From positions 1 through 64,000 of the forward strand of contig NZ_JACEHH010000001.1 in NCBI RefSeq assembly GCF_014154935.1: a DNA stretch of 64,000 bases. The letters run 5' to 3'. This DNA is from Stieleria mannarensis. GTDB taxonomy: Bacteria > Planctomycetota > Planctomycetia > Pirellulales > Pirellulaceae. Both the position numbers and the translations under genes were made by a program. Below are positions 37,824 to 48,067 of this stretch, in pieces (the first letter of the stretch is position 1; the number at the start of each line of letters is the position of its first letter). A model generated the notes under the pieces. The model had not been told where the DNA came from and searched no databases. It saw only the letters and a list, made by a program, of their open reading frames with translations.

Positions 37824-38342
37824 ATGCGTATGGTTTTTCCGTCCCCTGTGTCGGGACGTCTGATGGATGACTTGGCCACGGATGTTGGAACACTCGTCGA
37901 ATCCTTCTTCGGTGATGCGGCCGATCGAGGTCGTGCGGCGCGTCAGAATCGGATGCCGGTGCCGATGGACATCGATGAAACCGACGATGCCTATCAGGTG
38001 ACGCTGGACGTGCCGGGTGTACCGATCGAATCGATTGCAATCGATGTGCACGAGAACACGTTGACGATTTCCGGACAACGCGTGTCGGGGGCGAAGGCGG
38101 AGTCCGATGAAGAAGCAACGGAAAACGGTCATGCCGCCGAAACCAACCCGGCCGCGGCGCCGACGGTCAAGCGTCATCGCCGGGAACGCCCCAGCGGCAA
38201 ATTCGAGCGGAAGCTGGAGTTGCCGTTGGCGATCGAATCCGATGCGGTCACCGCGAACCTTTCCGACGGCGTGTTGGTCGTCCGATTGCCGAAGGCGGAT
38301 CCGGACAAAGACAAACGCCGGATCCCGGTGACGAAGCGATAA
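37824..38342 (+). CDS. Hsp20 / small heat-shock protein
   Basis: 172 residues from ATG 37824 (MRMVFPSP), with GGAG about 10 nt upstream; an in-frame ATG at 37656 would translate repeat sequence. The alpha-crystallin domain is clear: MDIDETDDAYQVTLDVPGV, IAIDVHENTLTISGQR, the variable loop, GKFERKLELPLAIESDAVTANLSDGVLVVRLPK with the A/G-x-L-x-x-G-V-L motif. It holds unfolding proteins as an ATP-independent chaperone. The inter-strand loop (38090-38180) is unusually long, ~30 residues of Glu/Ala/Pro. Confidence 0.92.
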   Translation: MRMVFPSPVSGRLMDDLATDVGTLVESFFGDAADRGRAARQNRMPVPMDIDETDDAYQVTLDVPGVPIESIAIDVHENTLTISGQRVSGAKAESDEEATENGHAAETNPAAAPTVKRHRRERPSGKFERKLELPLAIESDAVTANLSDGVLVVRLPKADPDKDKRRIPVTKR

Positions 38343-38502
38343 TCACGTCAAATCCCACGCGGCGGGGCACCAAAATGGCAAGTCCCGTCACGTCGGCGGA
38401 TCACAGACGCGGCCCGGGCGTTTACAATTCGTCGGGGCCGTTTGTCGTAAACGGTCGTTCTAAATTAGCGATTCAACACGAACGAATATTGGAATCGACC
38501 GA

Positions 38503-39075
38503 TTGGGCGTGAAGCGAGAATTCGACGAGTCCGAATTGATCGATCGGGCACTCGCGGGCGACCGTTCGGCGTTCGCGGAATTGGTGCGTCAAAATCAAGA
38601 GCGCCTGTTTGCGTCGATGCTGCAGGTGACCGGGTCGCCGGAAGAGGCCGAGGAGGCGTCGCAGGAAGCCTTCATCCGCGCGTTCGTCAAACTGGATACA
38701 TTTCAACGCAACAGCCAGTTCTTCACCTGGGTCTATCGGATCGCGTTCAACAGCGCGCTGACGATGCGCCGCAAAAAGAAAGCGCGCGTTTCCCTGGATC
38801 AGATGCGCGAAGAAAGCGGATTGGAAATGGGAGGCGAGGATGATGGCGTCGACGAACCGATGCTGCGCAACGAACGGGTGGCTCTGGTCCGCCGCGCGAT
38901 CGACACGTTGACCGACGAGCATCGAAAGATTTTGGTGCTCCGCGAGATGGATGAGTTTGCCTACGAAGAGATCGCCGAGATTTTGGAGATCTCCATCGGC
39001 ACCGTCCGCAGTCGACTCAGCCGCGCCCGACGCCAACTGAAACTCGCTATCGAAGCGATCGAAAAGACGCGGTGA
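38503..39075 (+). CDS. ECF-type RNA polymerase sigma factor
   Basis: 190 residues from TTG 38503; GTG 38509 (VKREFDESELIDRAL) is equally possible and no ATG fits. Sigma-2 shows RALAGDRSAFAELVRQNQERLF, SPEEAEEASQEAFIRAFVKLDTFQ, NSQFFTWVYRIAFN; sigma-4 shows LTDEHRKILVLREMDEFAYEEIAEILEISIGTVRSRLSRARRQLK. It resembles RpoE-like ECF groups. No adjacent anti-sigma gene is visible, so control may be at expression or elsewhere. Confidence 0.94.
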   Translation: MGVKREFDESELIDRALAGDRSAFAELVRQNQERLFASMLQVTGSPEEAEEASQEAFIRAFVKLDTFQRNSQFFTWVYRIAFNSALTMRRKKKARVSLDQMREESGLEMGGEDDGVDEPMLRNERVALVRRAIDTLTDEHRKILVLREMDEFAYEEIAEILEISIGTVRSRLSRARRQLKLAIEAIEKTR

Positions 39076-39078
39076 TCG

Positions 39079-39180
39079 ATGCCAGCGGGAAGCGTGAGCG
39101 AGCGGCCCGGTGTCGGTTCCAACGCAAACGTCTGCCACTCGCTGACGCGTCGTGCTGGCATTGACGCGTCGTGCTGGCAC
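39079..39180. repeat. Dispersed GCGTCGTGCTGGCA repeat
   Basis: GCCAGCGGGAAGCGTGAGCG, then GTCTGCCACTCGCTGACGCG and a duplicated TTGACGCGTCGTGCTGGCA (19-bp unit). Shares words in inverted orientation with 14864-14890. Separates convergent sigma factor and beta-propeller genes. Confidence 0.7.
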
Positions 39181-39183
39181 CGG

Positions 39184-40659
39184 CTACTTCGCCAAATAGC
39201 TGGCCGTGTAATACGCCTGGGGATGCAGCAACGGTTGCCCATCGGCGTTCTTGATCTTGTCGCACAAAAACTCGTGGACGTGTCCGCGTTGCAGTCCATC
39301 GACGACCAGTCGCACCTTCATGCGATCCTTGGACACCGTCGCCGATCGAATCGTCGGCTTTGTGTGGTCGACTTCGGGGCTACCGTACTCCGAGCGATAC
39401 TCGTACGTGTAAGTTTGCAATTGATAGAGCGCCGGGTCGGTGACCGAATCCGGGGCGACGGGCTGAGTGAATTCGAGTTCAAAGCCATCGTTTTGCAAGC
39501 GGATCGCGAGGATTTCGAACGGTGTCTTGCCGGTCCAATCGAGTCGCTCGATCGCGAACGGACGCGGACCGACCGAGCCCCAGCCGCGGTTGGTTCCGCC
39601 GACGAACAAGGATCCACCGGGCGTCATCTCCACACCGACGTTCCCCGAGGCAAACCCCGACCGGAATGGAAAACAAACGCCTTGGACATGACCGTCGACC
39701 TCTTCCAAAAAGACACGCATGATCGTGCTGGCGGATTGGTCGGCGACGAACAATTGATTCTTGAACGGGCCGAACTTGCCGCCGGTGGTGTCACAAGCGA
39801 TCCCCGACGCGCTCTTGCCCATCTTGGTGTAGGGGAACAGCACGGTCGGCATGTCCAATTCGTCGATCCGATCGGCTTCGATGTGCAATCGCGAACCGCT
39901 CTTCGGTTCGACCGGTTTCGGTCCCATCGTCGATTCGGCGTCGTCGTACCATTTGAACCCGCCGGGGTGTCCGACGAAACGTCCTTGGCGCAGTGGTTTC
40001 AGGGCGCAGGTTCCGTTCCACGGACCCTGGTTGTCGGTGTAATACCAACGCCCTTGGGCGTCGGTGCCGATGCCGGCCGGGGAACGCACGCCGCTGGTCA
40101 TCGGCAACGTCTTGCCGTCGGGCGTGATTTTCATCGCCCAGCCGCGGTAGGGAACGTTGCTGTTGAACGAACCGGTCAGACACAGCGTGACGGCCATGTT
40201 GCCGTCTTTGTCGAACTTGGATCCGAAGGCGTATTCGTGGTAATCGGTCGACACGCCCCAGCCGTCGGCCACGGTTTCAAACACGTCGGCCGCGCCGTCG
40301 CCGTTCTCGTCGCGCATCCGAGTGACTTCGCAGCGCTGGGTCGCGTACAGCCAGCCGTCGCGCCAGGCCAGGCTGAGCGGTTCGTGCAATCCACGCGCGA
40401 AAAACGAAAACTGGTCGGCGGTGACGCTCTCGGCGAGCGGGTCGGCGATGCGAAAGATATCGCCGCGGCGGCTGCACACGGTCATCGATCCGTCAGGCAT
40501 CAGCTGGAAACCGCACGCTTCGATCACTTCGCCGATCGGGGTTTCAAACGTCGTGATGGTGTAGTAATCCGATTCTTTGGCGGATTGGGCCGAGACGTGT
40601 GTGGCGGCGCACAGGATCGCCGCGGTGGTCAGTGCGAAAAAAGGTTTCATCGGGTTCAT
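39184..40659 (-). CDS. Secreted beta-propeller protein, glucose/sorbosone dehydrogenase-like
   Basis: 491 residues with a signal peptide ([22 protein letters not shown]). Repeated blade motifs such as [55 protein letters not shown] and [28 protein letters not shown] are typical of planctomycete glucose/sorbosone-dehydrogenase/NHL propellers. A calcium-binding-like [10 protein letters not shown] loop is present. No heme site here. It follows the pentaheme gene after 31 bp on the same strand, so the two likely form an operon; electrons from sugar oxidation could pass to the heme partner. Confidence 0.78.
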   Translation of the reverse strand: MNPMKPFFALTTAAILCAATHVSAQSAKESDYYTITTFETPIGEVIEACGFQLMPDGSMTVCSRRGDIFRIADPLAESVTADQFSFFARGLHEPLSLAWRDGWLYATQRCEVTRMRDENGDGAADVFETVADGWGVSTDYHEYAFGSKFDKDGNMAVTLCLTGSFNSNVPYRGWAMKITPDGKTLPMTSGVRSPAGIGTDAQGRWYYTDNQGPWNGTCALKPLRQGRFVGHPGGFKWYDDAESTMGPKPVEPKSGSRLHIEADRIDELDMPTVLFPYTKMGKSASGIACDTTGGKFGPFKNQLFVADQSASTIMRVFLEEVDGHVQGVCFPFRSGFASGNVGVEMTPGGSLFVGGTNRGWGSVGPRPFAIERLDWTGKTPFEILAIRLQNDGFELEFTQPVAPDSVTDPALYQLQTYTYEYRSEYGSPEVDHTKPTIRSATVSKDRMKVRLVVDGLQRGHVHEFLCDKIKNADGQPLLHPQAYYTASYLAK

Positions 40660-40690
40660 GCTTGATTGACTTCGTCGAACGAGATCGGCG

Positions 40691-43600
40691 TTACCACTGG
40701 ATAGTTTGCGTGAGCGTCACGGACGTTCCCGCGGGCACTCGGGCACGCAGCTCACTTTGTCCGCGGGCGGTGATGATTTCACACGGGGCGTCGGTGATCG
40801 ACAATTTGATCGGGCCGGTCTGGTACAAGCCATCGCCGACCGCTTCAATCTTGGCCGCCCGCAGGATCCGCCAGATCAGCCCCGGTTTCGTCGAGTCGTC
40901 GGGGCGGGTGATCGTCAGTTGTCGCTGGAATCCGCCCGGACCGAGCGGCCGGATCGAATCGGAGACGGTTGTGTCGTCGATCGAGTACAGGAACGTCGGG
41001 TTGCCGGCGTCGTCCAGTCGGTAGCCGCCGAACCGGTAACCGAGATCGCGTCCGGATTCGCTCGGCCACGTCATGTCGATCGAATCGCCCGGGGCCAGCG
41101 GCGTCCAGGGTTCTAGCGTGTGGATGGAATCTCCGGCCGGCGTGGTGCGTCCTTGACCACGCCCGGTCCAGTGCCTGGCCGCGTCGATGAACTCGTGTTT
41201 CCAGATCGAATTCAGCCCCATCCGTTCGGCGTCCCAGATCAGGTTGACTTCGCCGGGAAATCCGACGGCGATGCCGCGACCGGAAACGCCTTCGAAAAAG
41301 TTGCGATAGATTCGCGGTCGTTCGGCTGCGGCCAACAGGATCGCGCCGACACGCAGCCCCGGCGGTTCCTTGGCCGATTCTCCCGCGTTCAGGTAGGACC
41401 ACATCGCGGCGATTTGTTGCGCCGGGTCGCCGTCAAACAGGCCGGTGAAGGAACTGCGGCCTTCGGGAAAACTGTTGGGCATCCGCGTCCCCGGCCGATA
41501 CTTGGTGGGGTCTTGCAGGTAGCGGTGGAACCAATCGGCGCGCAGTCGTTTGGGCATCGCCAGCAGGTCGATCACACCGATGCCGCCGCCTTTGACATCT
41601 TTGTAGGAGTGGCATTTGATGCAGGAGAGCCCGGTGGCGCCGGTCAGTTTCCGGCCGTCGTTGACATCGGCATGCTGCGCCCATTCGGCCATCGCCGCGC
41701 CGCCGTCGGTGTCCTGGCGATCCAGCCGCACCAGGCTTTGATGCAGCAAGTCCAAGTTGCCCTCACCGAATCCGGGCATCCGCGTCAGCATGTACGGTCG
41801 TTCGTTTGCACCGTGAGCGAACAGGTCGGACAGGTAAGACGATTTTAATTTGTCGCCGACACCGTCCAGCGGCGGCGGCAATCGACTCTCCCAACCCATC
41901 TCCGCCGTGGTCGTTTGAAAGGAGGCGTCGCGCGCCGCCTCGGGGCCGCCCGACGATCCGCGTCGGTGACAGGCATAACAATTCAGGCCTGCCAGGGTCA
42001 GATGGACCAGGTCCGGATCGCTGATCGTCATCGCGGTCGATCGGACTTCTTTGCGCAAACCGATCGCGTTTTTGATCGAACGTTTCTGTCGCGGTGACAG
42101 GTGAAAGTCGACGGCGGGGCGGGTCACCGAATTGGCCAGGCAGCCGCGGTCGGTTCGGACGTCGGTCAACTTCGGGGCCAGGTCGAGCGGCGGCCGCGTC
42201 GATCCGAATTCGTGACACGAGGCACACCCGGCGGATTGGAACAGTTGCCCGCCACGCTGGACCGAATTCGGGTCCGGCTGGAACTCGCTGGCCAACAACG
42301 GCTGGGAATCTTCCTGGCCGTCGGTGATCACTTCTCTCAGCCGGACGCGTCCCAGCATTGGATCGACAACGTGCGCTTCCAAAGCGACTTCGCCGGCATT
42401 GTTGAACCATTCGACACGGACCGGATAAAGCCCCGCAGCCAATTCAAACGTGGCCGTCTTGGTGACCTTGGGGTGGATGCCATCGTTGTCGATCCTGTGA
42501 TCGCCGATGAACAATCGCGACCCGTCGTCGCTGGCGATCGAGAACTCATATTTCCCGGGGGCGGCGATCCGAATCTGTGACTGGAACACCATCGCGGTGT
42601 GCAGCGGATTGCCGTCGTGATTGAGGTCCAAGCCCGAAACGGAATCTTCGGAGACGGGAGTGAGGGTGTCAAAGTCGGGCAGCTTTTGCCACTGGCCCTT
42701 GTAGATCAGCCGGCGAAATTTGACATCGCTGGCCCGCTCGGTGACTTTGGCCGTCAGATAGCTGGCGATGGCATAGGCGTCTCCCATCGAGCCGACCAGC
42801 GACGGCATACGGGCTCCCTTGCGAATGCGGTGTGGCTGTGCGATCAGCTGGGCGAGCGAGTCGACGGTGTACTTCACATCGACCGGCCCCAAGGGAACGG
42901 TGGTCGCGGTGGGCGTCTCGGTGCCGTTAAAGGATCGGTGACAGGCCACGCACCCGACGCTGTGATAGAGCGTTTTGCCGCGTTTGACCGCGGTCGGTTT
43001 TGCGGGGCGGTCGACCAACTCGGACGGATCGCCGGCCAACATCAGGTAGCTGGCGATCGACGCGGCGGCCGAGCGTCGTTGTTGGGCATTGAGCCCCATC
43101 CACGGATCGGGCATCGTTGTCCCGGTCTTTGTCTTGTGCGGGTCGGCGATCATGTCGACCAACACGTCGGGGCGAACCCGCCCGCGCACGTCGGAGAGCA
43201 CGGGGCCTTTTTTGATCGGCAACGCGCCTTCGGCACCGGCGTGACAATGGACGCATCCGAGGGTGCTGATCAGCAGTTCGCCGCCGAGTCCTTTGGGGTC
43301 GTCGCGGCCGGCGAAGAAACGTTCAAATCCGGGCACGATCGGCCGCGACGCCTCACGGGTCGCGTCGCGGGGGATCAGCCAGATGTTACGAAAGCGGACG
43401 GGGTTGCCGTGGTCTTGCAACACGATCGGTCCGTCGTCGGGGCCTTCGCGGTACTTGGCCGCGGTCGTGGTGGAGGGCACGACGACATCGTTCTGGACCG
43501 TGACGCCATTGAGTCGAACCGTCATCCGCGCGTCGGATAATTTTGTCTGCCCTTGGTAGCGCGCGGCGGTGAAGTCGACGTCGTAGGTTTGCCACTGCAT

Positions 43601-44314
43601 GGGAGGCAAACAGGCGTTGGAATCGGGAGCTTTGACGCCATAGATTCCGCCGGATTCATTGGCCGCCCCGGACAGTCCGAACGAATCCAGGACCTGTGTT
43701 TCGTAGCGTCCTTGGTGGTACACGCCGCTGTTGCCCCGGGCTTGGCCGCTGGCGTTGGGCATCCACGGCGTGCGGAACTCCAGGTGCAACGTGTAGTCGC
43801 GAAAGGTCTGCCTGGTCTCGGTGCCTTGTTGCAACAGCCCGTCATCGGTCTGCGTCCCGCCTTTCCAATTGGCCAGCGACTCTTCCGAACCGTCGAACAA
43901 CACGATCGCATCCGGCGGCGGGGCGGCACCGAGCGTCGGCGACGTCCGCTCGACGCGTTCGACCTCCAGCGCGTTGGCCAGGTCCAGGACCGTGTCTTCG
44001 TCTCCCTCCAGGCGGCGCGGCGGATTCCCCGCCGCGGCAATCGCCTCGAGTGCGACGTCGTAGACGATGATTTCGAACTCGCCATCACCCCTCGCAATGA
44101 CGTGCATGCTGTGGTTTTCGCCGTCGTATTCACCCTGGATGGCGTAATCAGGGTCCGCCCGGTGGCCCTTGGGTTCAGCGGCCGAGACACCGGCGGCCAG
44201 CAGGCAAATCAATGTCGCGGAGAAAGACGCAAAACGCAGAGTTGCAAGCCGTTGGATTGCAAGCTGCAGGGACGCAAGATGCAGTGGCACAAGATGCAGT
44301 GGCACAAGATGCAT
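40691..44314 (-). CDS. Secreted pentaheme DUF1080-PA14 protein
   Basis: 1207 residues from ATG 44314; a GTG 20 codons upstream is less likely. The head has a 5-residue periodicity before the hydrophobic core [15 protein letters not shown]. Domains in order: DUF1080/3-keto-disaccharide-hydrolase-like lectin fold ([19 protein letters not shown] to FRNIWLIP), heme sites CVHCH and CVACH, a PA14-like domain ([24 protein letters not shown]), heme sites CASCH, CYACH and CIKCH, then a C-terminal beta domain. Likely binds a polysaccharide or sugar and passes electrons; paired with the propeller gene downstream. Catalytic role unproven. Confidence 0.8.
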   Translation of the reverse strand: MHLVPLHLVPLHLASLQLAIQRLATLRFASFSATLICLLAAGVSAAEPKGHRADPDYAIQGEYDGENHSMHVIARGDGEFEIIVYDVALEAIAAAGNPPRRLEGDEDTVLDLANALEVERVERTSPTLGAAPPPDAIVLFDGSEESLANWKGGTQTDDGLLQQGTETRQTFRDYTLHLEFRTPWMPNASGQARGNSGVYHQGRYETQVLDSFGLSGAANESGGIYGVKAPDSNACLPPMQWQTYDVDFTAARYQGQTKLSDARMTVRLNGVTVQNDVVVPSTTTAAKYREGPDDGPIVLQDHGNPVRFRNIWLIPRDATREASRPIVPGFERFFAGRDDPKGLGGELLISTLGCVHCHAGAEGALPIKKGPVLSDVRGRVRPDVLVDMIADPHKTKTGTTMPDPWMGLNAQQRRSAAASIASYLMLAGDPSELVDRPAKPTAVKRGKTLYHSVGCVACHRSFNGTETPTATTVPLGPVDVKYTVDSLAQLIAQPHRIRKGARMPSLVGSMGDAYAIASYLTAKVTERASDVKFRRLIYKGQWQKLPDFDTLTPVSEDSVSGLDLNHDGNPLHTAMVFQSQIRIAAPGKYEFSIASDDGSRLFIGDHRIDNDGIHPKVTKTATFELAAGLYPVRVEWFNNAGEVALEAHVVDPMLGRVRLREVITDGQEDSQPLLASEFQPDPNSVQRGGQLFQSAGCASCHEFGSTRPPLDLAPKLTDVRTDRGCLANSVTRPAVDFHLSPRQKRSIKNAIGLRKEVRSTAMTISDPDLVHLTLAGLNCYACHRRGSSGGPEAARDASFQTTTAEMGWESRLPPPLDGVGDKLKSSYLSDLFAHGANERPYMLTRMPGFGEGNLDLLHQSLVRLDRQDTDGGAAMAEWAQHADVNDGRKLTGATGLSCIKCHSYKDVKGGGIGVIDLLAMPKRLRADWFHRYLQDPTKYRPGTRMPNSFPEGRSSFTGLFDGDPAQQIAAMWSYLNAGESAKEPPGLRVGAILLAAAERPRIYRNFFEGVSGRGIAVGFPGEVNLIWDAERMGLNSIWKHEFIDAARHWTGRGQGRTTPAGDSIHTLEPWTPLAPGDSIDMTWPSESGRDLGYRFGGYRLDDAGNPTFLYSIDDTTVSDSIRPLGPGGFQRQLTITRPDDSTKPGLIWRILRAAKIEAVGDGLYQTGPIKLSITDAPCEIITARGQSELRARVPAGTSVTLTQTIQW

Positions 44315-44315
44315 G
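44241..44315. repeat. Degenerate 15-bp tandem repeat in a signal-peptide coding region
   Basis: Five 15-bp units with core GCAAGATGCAG span 44241-44315. On the coding (minus) strand they give a 5-residue period ([20 protein letters not shown]), i.e. the extended N-region of the pentaheme protein signal peptide. Confidence 0.75.
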
Positions 44316-44381
44316 GACGATTCGACGGTGGAAAGAAAATCAATCGTTGTGGCGGAATTCGCCACAGCATACACGAACGCA

Positions 44382-45380
44382 TCAATGATGGTACGGGATG
44401 ATTTCTCGACCGTTGACCGAGGCTTGGGCGCGGTGGACCTCCAGATCCAAGCTGTAATCCATCATCGTGACCCGCCCGTCGGCGAACGCCACATTCCAGC
44501 CGCCGTAGTGCGTCGAGCCGAAATCATGACATTCCAAGCAGTTGGCGCGCGAATCGACCTTGGGAGAACGAGCGGCGTAGCGGACATAGGAGTGGGACGA
44601 GATCGCAACGTCGTGGTAACCGGCCAACGGCGAGCGGTCTCCGAACCCGTCTCCGGTTTCCAGCTTGTTCAGATCCATCGCCTTCTCGCCGACCAGGTAC
44701 GTGTTGCTCAGCCCGTCCAGGATCGTGTTGAAACGCGTCCGCTGTCCGAGCACCCAGACGCCGTCGTGGGTCAACCGGATCGCGGGTGCGTTGCGATCAT
44801 TGGGTGTTGCGTCGGGGTCGATTTCGGCCGATCCGCCATTCATCGCATAATCGTTTCGGGCTCCCGCATCGCCGTACCGCAAGCTGTACGGTTCGACCAA
44901 CGGGTACGGCTCGGCATCTCGCCGTGACGGGCAATGCAACGTTTCGACCGGAACGCGAACGAGCGACTGGATCCGATCCGATGGCGTCACGGCCAACGAT
45001 CGGGCCAGCGGCTGGATCTTGGTGGCGAGCTGCGGTTCTTCCAGATACAGCAGCACCTGTGTGATCCACGTCCCGCCGCCGATGTGGGTTCGAAAGCGGT
45101 TTTCGCGTTGCGTGATCAGGAACCCCGGACGCTCCCCCCCGTAGCCCGGCAATTCCTTGAAGGCCGATTCGTAATTGTGGCATGCCAAGGCGACCTGCTT
45201 TAGCCGGTTCTGGCACTGGATCACACGGGCGGCTTCCCGAGCCGCCTGGACGGCCGGCAGCAACAAACCGACCAAGATCCCGATGATCGCGATCACCACC
45301 AACAACTCGACCAGTGTGAAGCCTGGGCGAAACGCTTGACGGCGGCGCGGCGATGAATTCGAAGGATCAGGAGCCGGCAT
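44382..45380 (-). CDS. DUF1559 protein with prepilin-type N-terminus
   Basis: 332 residues. The N-terminus [35 protein letters not shown] is a type IV prepilin/pseudopilin cleavage motif (cut after Gly, Phe+1, Glu+5). The remainder is the DUF1559 domain ([26 protein letters not shown].., [24 protein letters not shown]) with the H-x-G-G-x-N-V-x-F-A-D-G ending. Planctomycetes carry many copies; role unknown, likely pseudopilin-like envelope proteins. It precedes the pentaheme gene on the same strand with ~70 bp between them. Confidence 0.92.
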   Translation of the reverse strand: MPAPDPSNSSPRRRQAFRPGFTLVELLVVIAIIGILVGLLLPAVQAAREAARVIQCQNRLKQVALACHNYESAFKELPGYGGERPGFLITQRENRFRTHIGGGTWITQVLLYLEEPQLATKIQPLARSLAVTPSDRIQSLVRVPVETLHCPSRRDAEPYPLVEPYSLRYGDAGARNDYAMNGGSAEIDPDATPNDRNAPAIRLTHDGVWVLGQRTRFNTILDGLSNTYLVGEKAMDLNKLETGDGFGDRSPLAGYHDVAISSHSYVRYAARSPKVDSRANCLECHDFGSTHYGGWNVAFADGRVTMMDYSLDLEVHRAQASVNGREIIPYHH

Positions 45381-45504
45381 CGGAACAAACCTGGCAAAGA
45401 TCGGCAGACGAGCGGATGAGCGACGGGCAACAAACGGACTCCGTTATAGGCGATCTCACGCTGCGCCGCCAAAGCTTTTCCGACCCGCTGCTTGATTGGT
45501 GACC

Positions 45505-45999
45505 TCAGGTGCGGATCCAAAACGACAGGGTTTCGGCCAATTGTTCGGCGTCCAGGTACTCGTGGGCCAGCAATTCGTCGCTGACCGCCGCGATCGCCGC
45601 CCAGCACAAATCCTCGCTCAGGTGGTGGTGCAGCAACACCACAACGGACTCCAGCAGTTGCGTCCGACGCTGGGGGTCACGCATCAACCGCTCACCGCGT
45701 TGCCAAGCCCAGGCCCAGTCGTGTTGCCAGGGCGCGAACGTGGCCGGATGCAGTTTCTCGCCACGGTAAATCATTTCCGCGACCGGACCGGCAAGAATCG
45801 TCAACACCTCGCGCTGGACTTGCCAATCGCTGTGCGCGTCGACGCGGCCCCAATTGACATGGCAATCGCCGAACCGCTCGGGCAGCCACTCGTCCGCTTC
45901 GGCGTACAGGCCGACCGATTCGATTTCGCCGCCGAGGGCAAAGCCGACCACCGCATGGCCGGCTTCGTGGTAGGCGGTCAAGGTTTCGTCGTCGTCCAT
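45505..45999 (-). CDS. Solitary FtsH-type (M41) peptidase-like protein without AAA domain
   Basis: 164 residues from ATG 45999 (MDDDETLTAYHEAGHAVVGF); upstream codons to 46152 lie in purine-rich repeat sequence. HEAGH at 11-15 is the zinc motif of peptidase family M41, ILAGPVAEMIYRGE resembles the FtsH helix after it, and Asp94 in APWQHDWAWAW occupies the third-ligand place. The AAA+ ATPase half of FtsH is absent. It could be a stand-alone ATP-independent metalloprotease. Divergent from the FHA-GAF-cyclase gene. Confidence 0.7.
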   Translation of the reverse strand: MDDDETLTAYHEAGHAVVGFALGGEIESVGLYAEADEWLPERFGDCHVNWGRVDAHSDWQVQREVLTILAGPVAEMIYRGEKLHPATFAPWQHDWAWAWQRGERLMRDPQRRTQLLESVVVLLHHHLSEDLCWAAIAAVSDELLAHEYLDAEQLAETLSFWIRT

Positions 46000-46019
46000 C
46001 GTTTGGGGATTGGGGGAGG

Positions 46020-46080
46020 TAAGGTGACAGAAAAAGAGGGGGCAGAAAGATGGGAGGGGAGCCGACAAGAAAATAGTGCA
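46020..46080. repeat. Purine-rich word-repeat patch
   Basis: AAAAAGAGGGGGCAGAAAGA and GACAAGAAAATAG words like those at 3931-4067 and 10768-10797, followed at 46098-46119 by AACCAAGAACCAAGAACC. It lies between divergent genes and may overlap both promoters. Confidence 0.5.
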
Positions 46081-46150
46081 GCACCCGCCCCCGCGCAAAC
46101 CAAGAACCAAGAACCTTGGAACTTCTTCCCCAACCCGGTAACTTAACCGC

Positions 46151-47947
46151 ATGGCTGATTTAATCGCACAGGGACCGCAGAATTATCATCGTTGGCGTCG
46201 GGAGGTCCCCGATGCGGCGATGCGTCGTGATGTGGTGATCGGTCGCAGCGATGCGGATTGGAACGTGCCCTGGGATCCGTTGATCTCAAGGGCGCATGTG
46301 CGTTTGATTCCCCAAGCCGATGGTCGTCTGGAAGTGATCGCGGTCGCTTCGGCGCGAAACCCGGTTTATCACCAGGGGCGTCATGCCGTTCGCTTTGTGC
46401 TGGTGCCCGGCGATCACTTTGTGATCGGCAAGACGACGTTCACGTTGGCCGCGGCGACGGGAAAACGTTCGCCGGAACGTCTGGGCGATCAGGCCGCCGA
46501 AGACGGGCTGGATGTGACCGAAAACGTGTTTGATCACGTGGCCCTGCGTCGCAAGCACTTCCGCGATGTCAACGCGCGGATCGACGTGTTGACTCGGCTG
46601 CCCGATCTGATCGCCAGCAGCGACAGCGATCAAGAGCTGTTGGTCCGGGTGACGAGTGTCTTGTTGCAATCAACGCCTTCGGCCGAAGCGGTCTCGATTT
46701 TGTCGGCAGGGGACCTCCAGCACGATCCAGACGCGCCGATCGAAGTGCTGCATTACGACAACCGCAGTGCGACGCTGGGCGGATCGCCGATCAGTCGACG
46801 GTTGGTCCAGCGGTCGATCGAGAAACGCGAAAGCATCTTGAATGTGTGGGCATCGGGCGATTCGACGTTGACGACCAGTGCGTTCACGGCGCGGGAGGAT
46901 GTGGATTGGGCCTACTGCGTGCCGCTCCGCACCCAAGCCTGTCGCGGTTGGGTGATCTACATCACGGGAAAGTTGCCGGACACCGAGACGATGACGGGCT
47001 CGGGACATCCGGTGGATGTTTCCGACCAGCTGCACGACGACGTCAAGTTTGCCGAACTGGTCGGGACGACGATGGCCAGTTTGCAACAAAGTCGTCAGCT
47101 GCAACGTCGCCAGGCGGCGATGAGCAACTTCTTTGCGCCGATCGTGATGCGTGCCTTGGCCAGCGGTGATAGCGAAAAAGTATTGCAGCCGCGCGAAGCC
47201 GAGCTGACCGTGATGTTCTGTGACCTGCGTGGATTCTCCAGCCGCAGCGAACAGGATTCACAGCAATTGTTGCAATTGTTGTCCGACGTCAGCGACGCAC
47301 TGGGCGTGATGACCAAACACATCCTCGGCTATGACGGGGTGATCGGCGACTTTCATGGCGACGCGGCGATGGGGTTTTGGGGATGGCCGCTGGCTCAAGA
47401 CCAATCGATCCTCCAAGCCGCCGGTGCGGCCCTGGCGATCCAGGCGGAATACCATCGATCGGACCTGGGGTTTCGCTGCGGCATCGGACTGGCCCACGGC
47501 CGCGCCGTTGCCGGACAGATCGGCACCAAGGATCAAGTCAAGGTGACGGCCTTCGGTCCGGTCGTGAATCTGTCCAGTCGGTTGGAGTCGATGTCCAAAC
47601 GATTCGGCGCGGAGATCATTCTTGATGAAGCGACTCGGACGGCGTTGTTGGCGGCCGGTCGACACGGGGTCCGACTCCGACGACTGGCCAAAGTCCGACC
47701 CGCCGGCTTTGCCACCCCGGTCGAGATTTCGGAACTGATCGGGGACGCCGCCATCGGGACGCACCAAGTCACCGACGCATTGATCGCGGACTACGAAGCG
47801 GCACTGGATCTGTTCCGTGCCTCCGACCTGGACGGCGCGCTGCGACTGTTTCGCTCCCTGCCGACCTGGGACGGGCCGACGCAGATGATGATCCAGCAAA
47901 TCCTCTCGGGCGAAAGCGAAGGTGAAGTGATCGACCTGCCGAAGTGA
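46151..47947 (+). CDS. FHA-GAF-class III nucleotide cyclase-like protein
   Basis: 598 residues. FHA domain at ~26-100 (RDVVIGRSDADWNVPWDPLISRAHVRL, the G-R-S and S-R-x-H phosphothreonine-binding marks). GAF-like domain ~150-310. Cyclase domain ~345-520: metal ligands Asp358 (FCDLRGF) and Asp404 (FHGDAAMGFWG), transition-state Asn473 and Arg477 (NLSSRLE). The purine-specifying Lys position reads Asp400 and the GD preceding VNL is GP, while Thr466 is kept. Substrate may therefore be altered or activity lost. Cytoplasmic, possibly under Ser/Thr-kinase control through the FHA domain. Confidence 0.82.
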   Translation: MADLIAQGPQNYHRWRREVPDAAMRRDVVIGRSDADWNVPWDPLISRAHVRLIPQADGRLEVIAVASARNPVYHQGRHAVRFVLVPGDHFVIGKTTFTLAAATGKRSPERLGDQAAEDGLDVTENVFDHVALRRKHFRDVNARIDVLTRLPDLIASSDSDQELLVRVTSVLLQSTPSAEAVSILSAGDLQHDPDAPIEVLHYDNRSATLGGSPISRRLVQRSIEKRESILNVWASGDSTLTTSAFTAREDVDWAYCVPLRTQACRGWVIYITGKLPDTETMTGSGHPVDVSDQLHDDVKFAELVGTTMASLQQSRQLQRRQAAMSNFFAPIVMRALASGDSEKVLQPREAELTVMFCDLRGFSSRSEQDSQQLLQLLSDVSDALGVMTKHILGYDGVIGDFHGDAAMGFWGWPLAQDQSILQAAGAALAIQAEYHRSDLGFRCGIGLAHGRAVAGQIGTKDQVKVTAFGPVVNLSSRLESMSKRFGAEIILDEATRTALLAAGRHGVRLRRLAKVRPAGFATPVEISELIGDAAIGTHQVTDALIADYEAALDLFRASDLDGALRLFRSLPTWDGPTQMMIQQILSGESEGEVIDLPK

Positions 47948-47984
47948 TGGTGGCGGATTGGGTGAGAGGTGGTCGTTGGGGAGG

Positions 47985-48053
47985 GTGTACGACGTCCTTT
48001 CTAGGTCGGCGCGCAGAGCCCCACGGGCGACAGCCCGGAAGGGGCGTACCCCA
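47985..48053. repeat. Dispersed GTACGACGTCC / GGGCGACAGCCC repeat
   Basis: A copy of the GTACGACG family (26217, 37688, 52096) with GCGCAGAGCCCCACGGGC between. It separates the cyclase and alpha/beta-hydrolase genes, which are convergent. Confidence 0.6.
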
Positions 48054-48067
48054 AGAAAAGCATCGCC

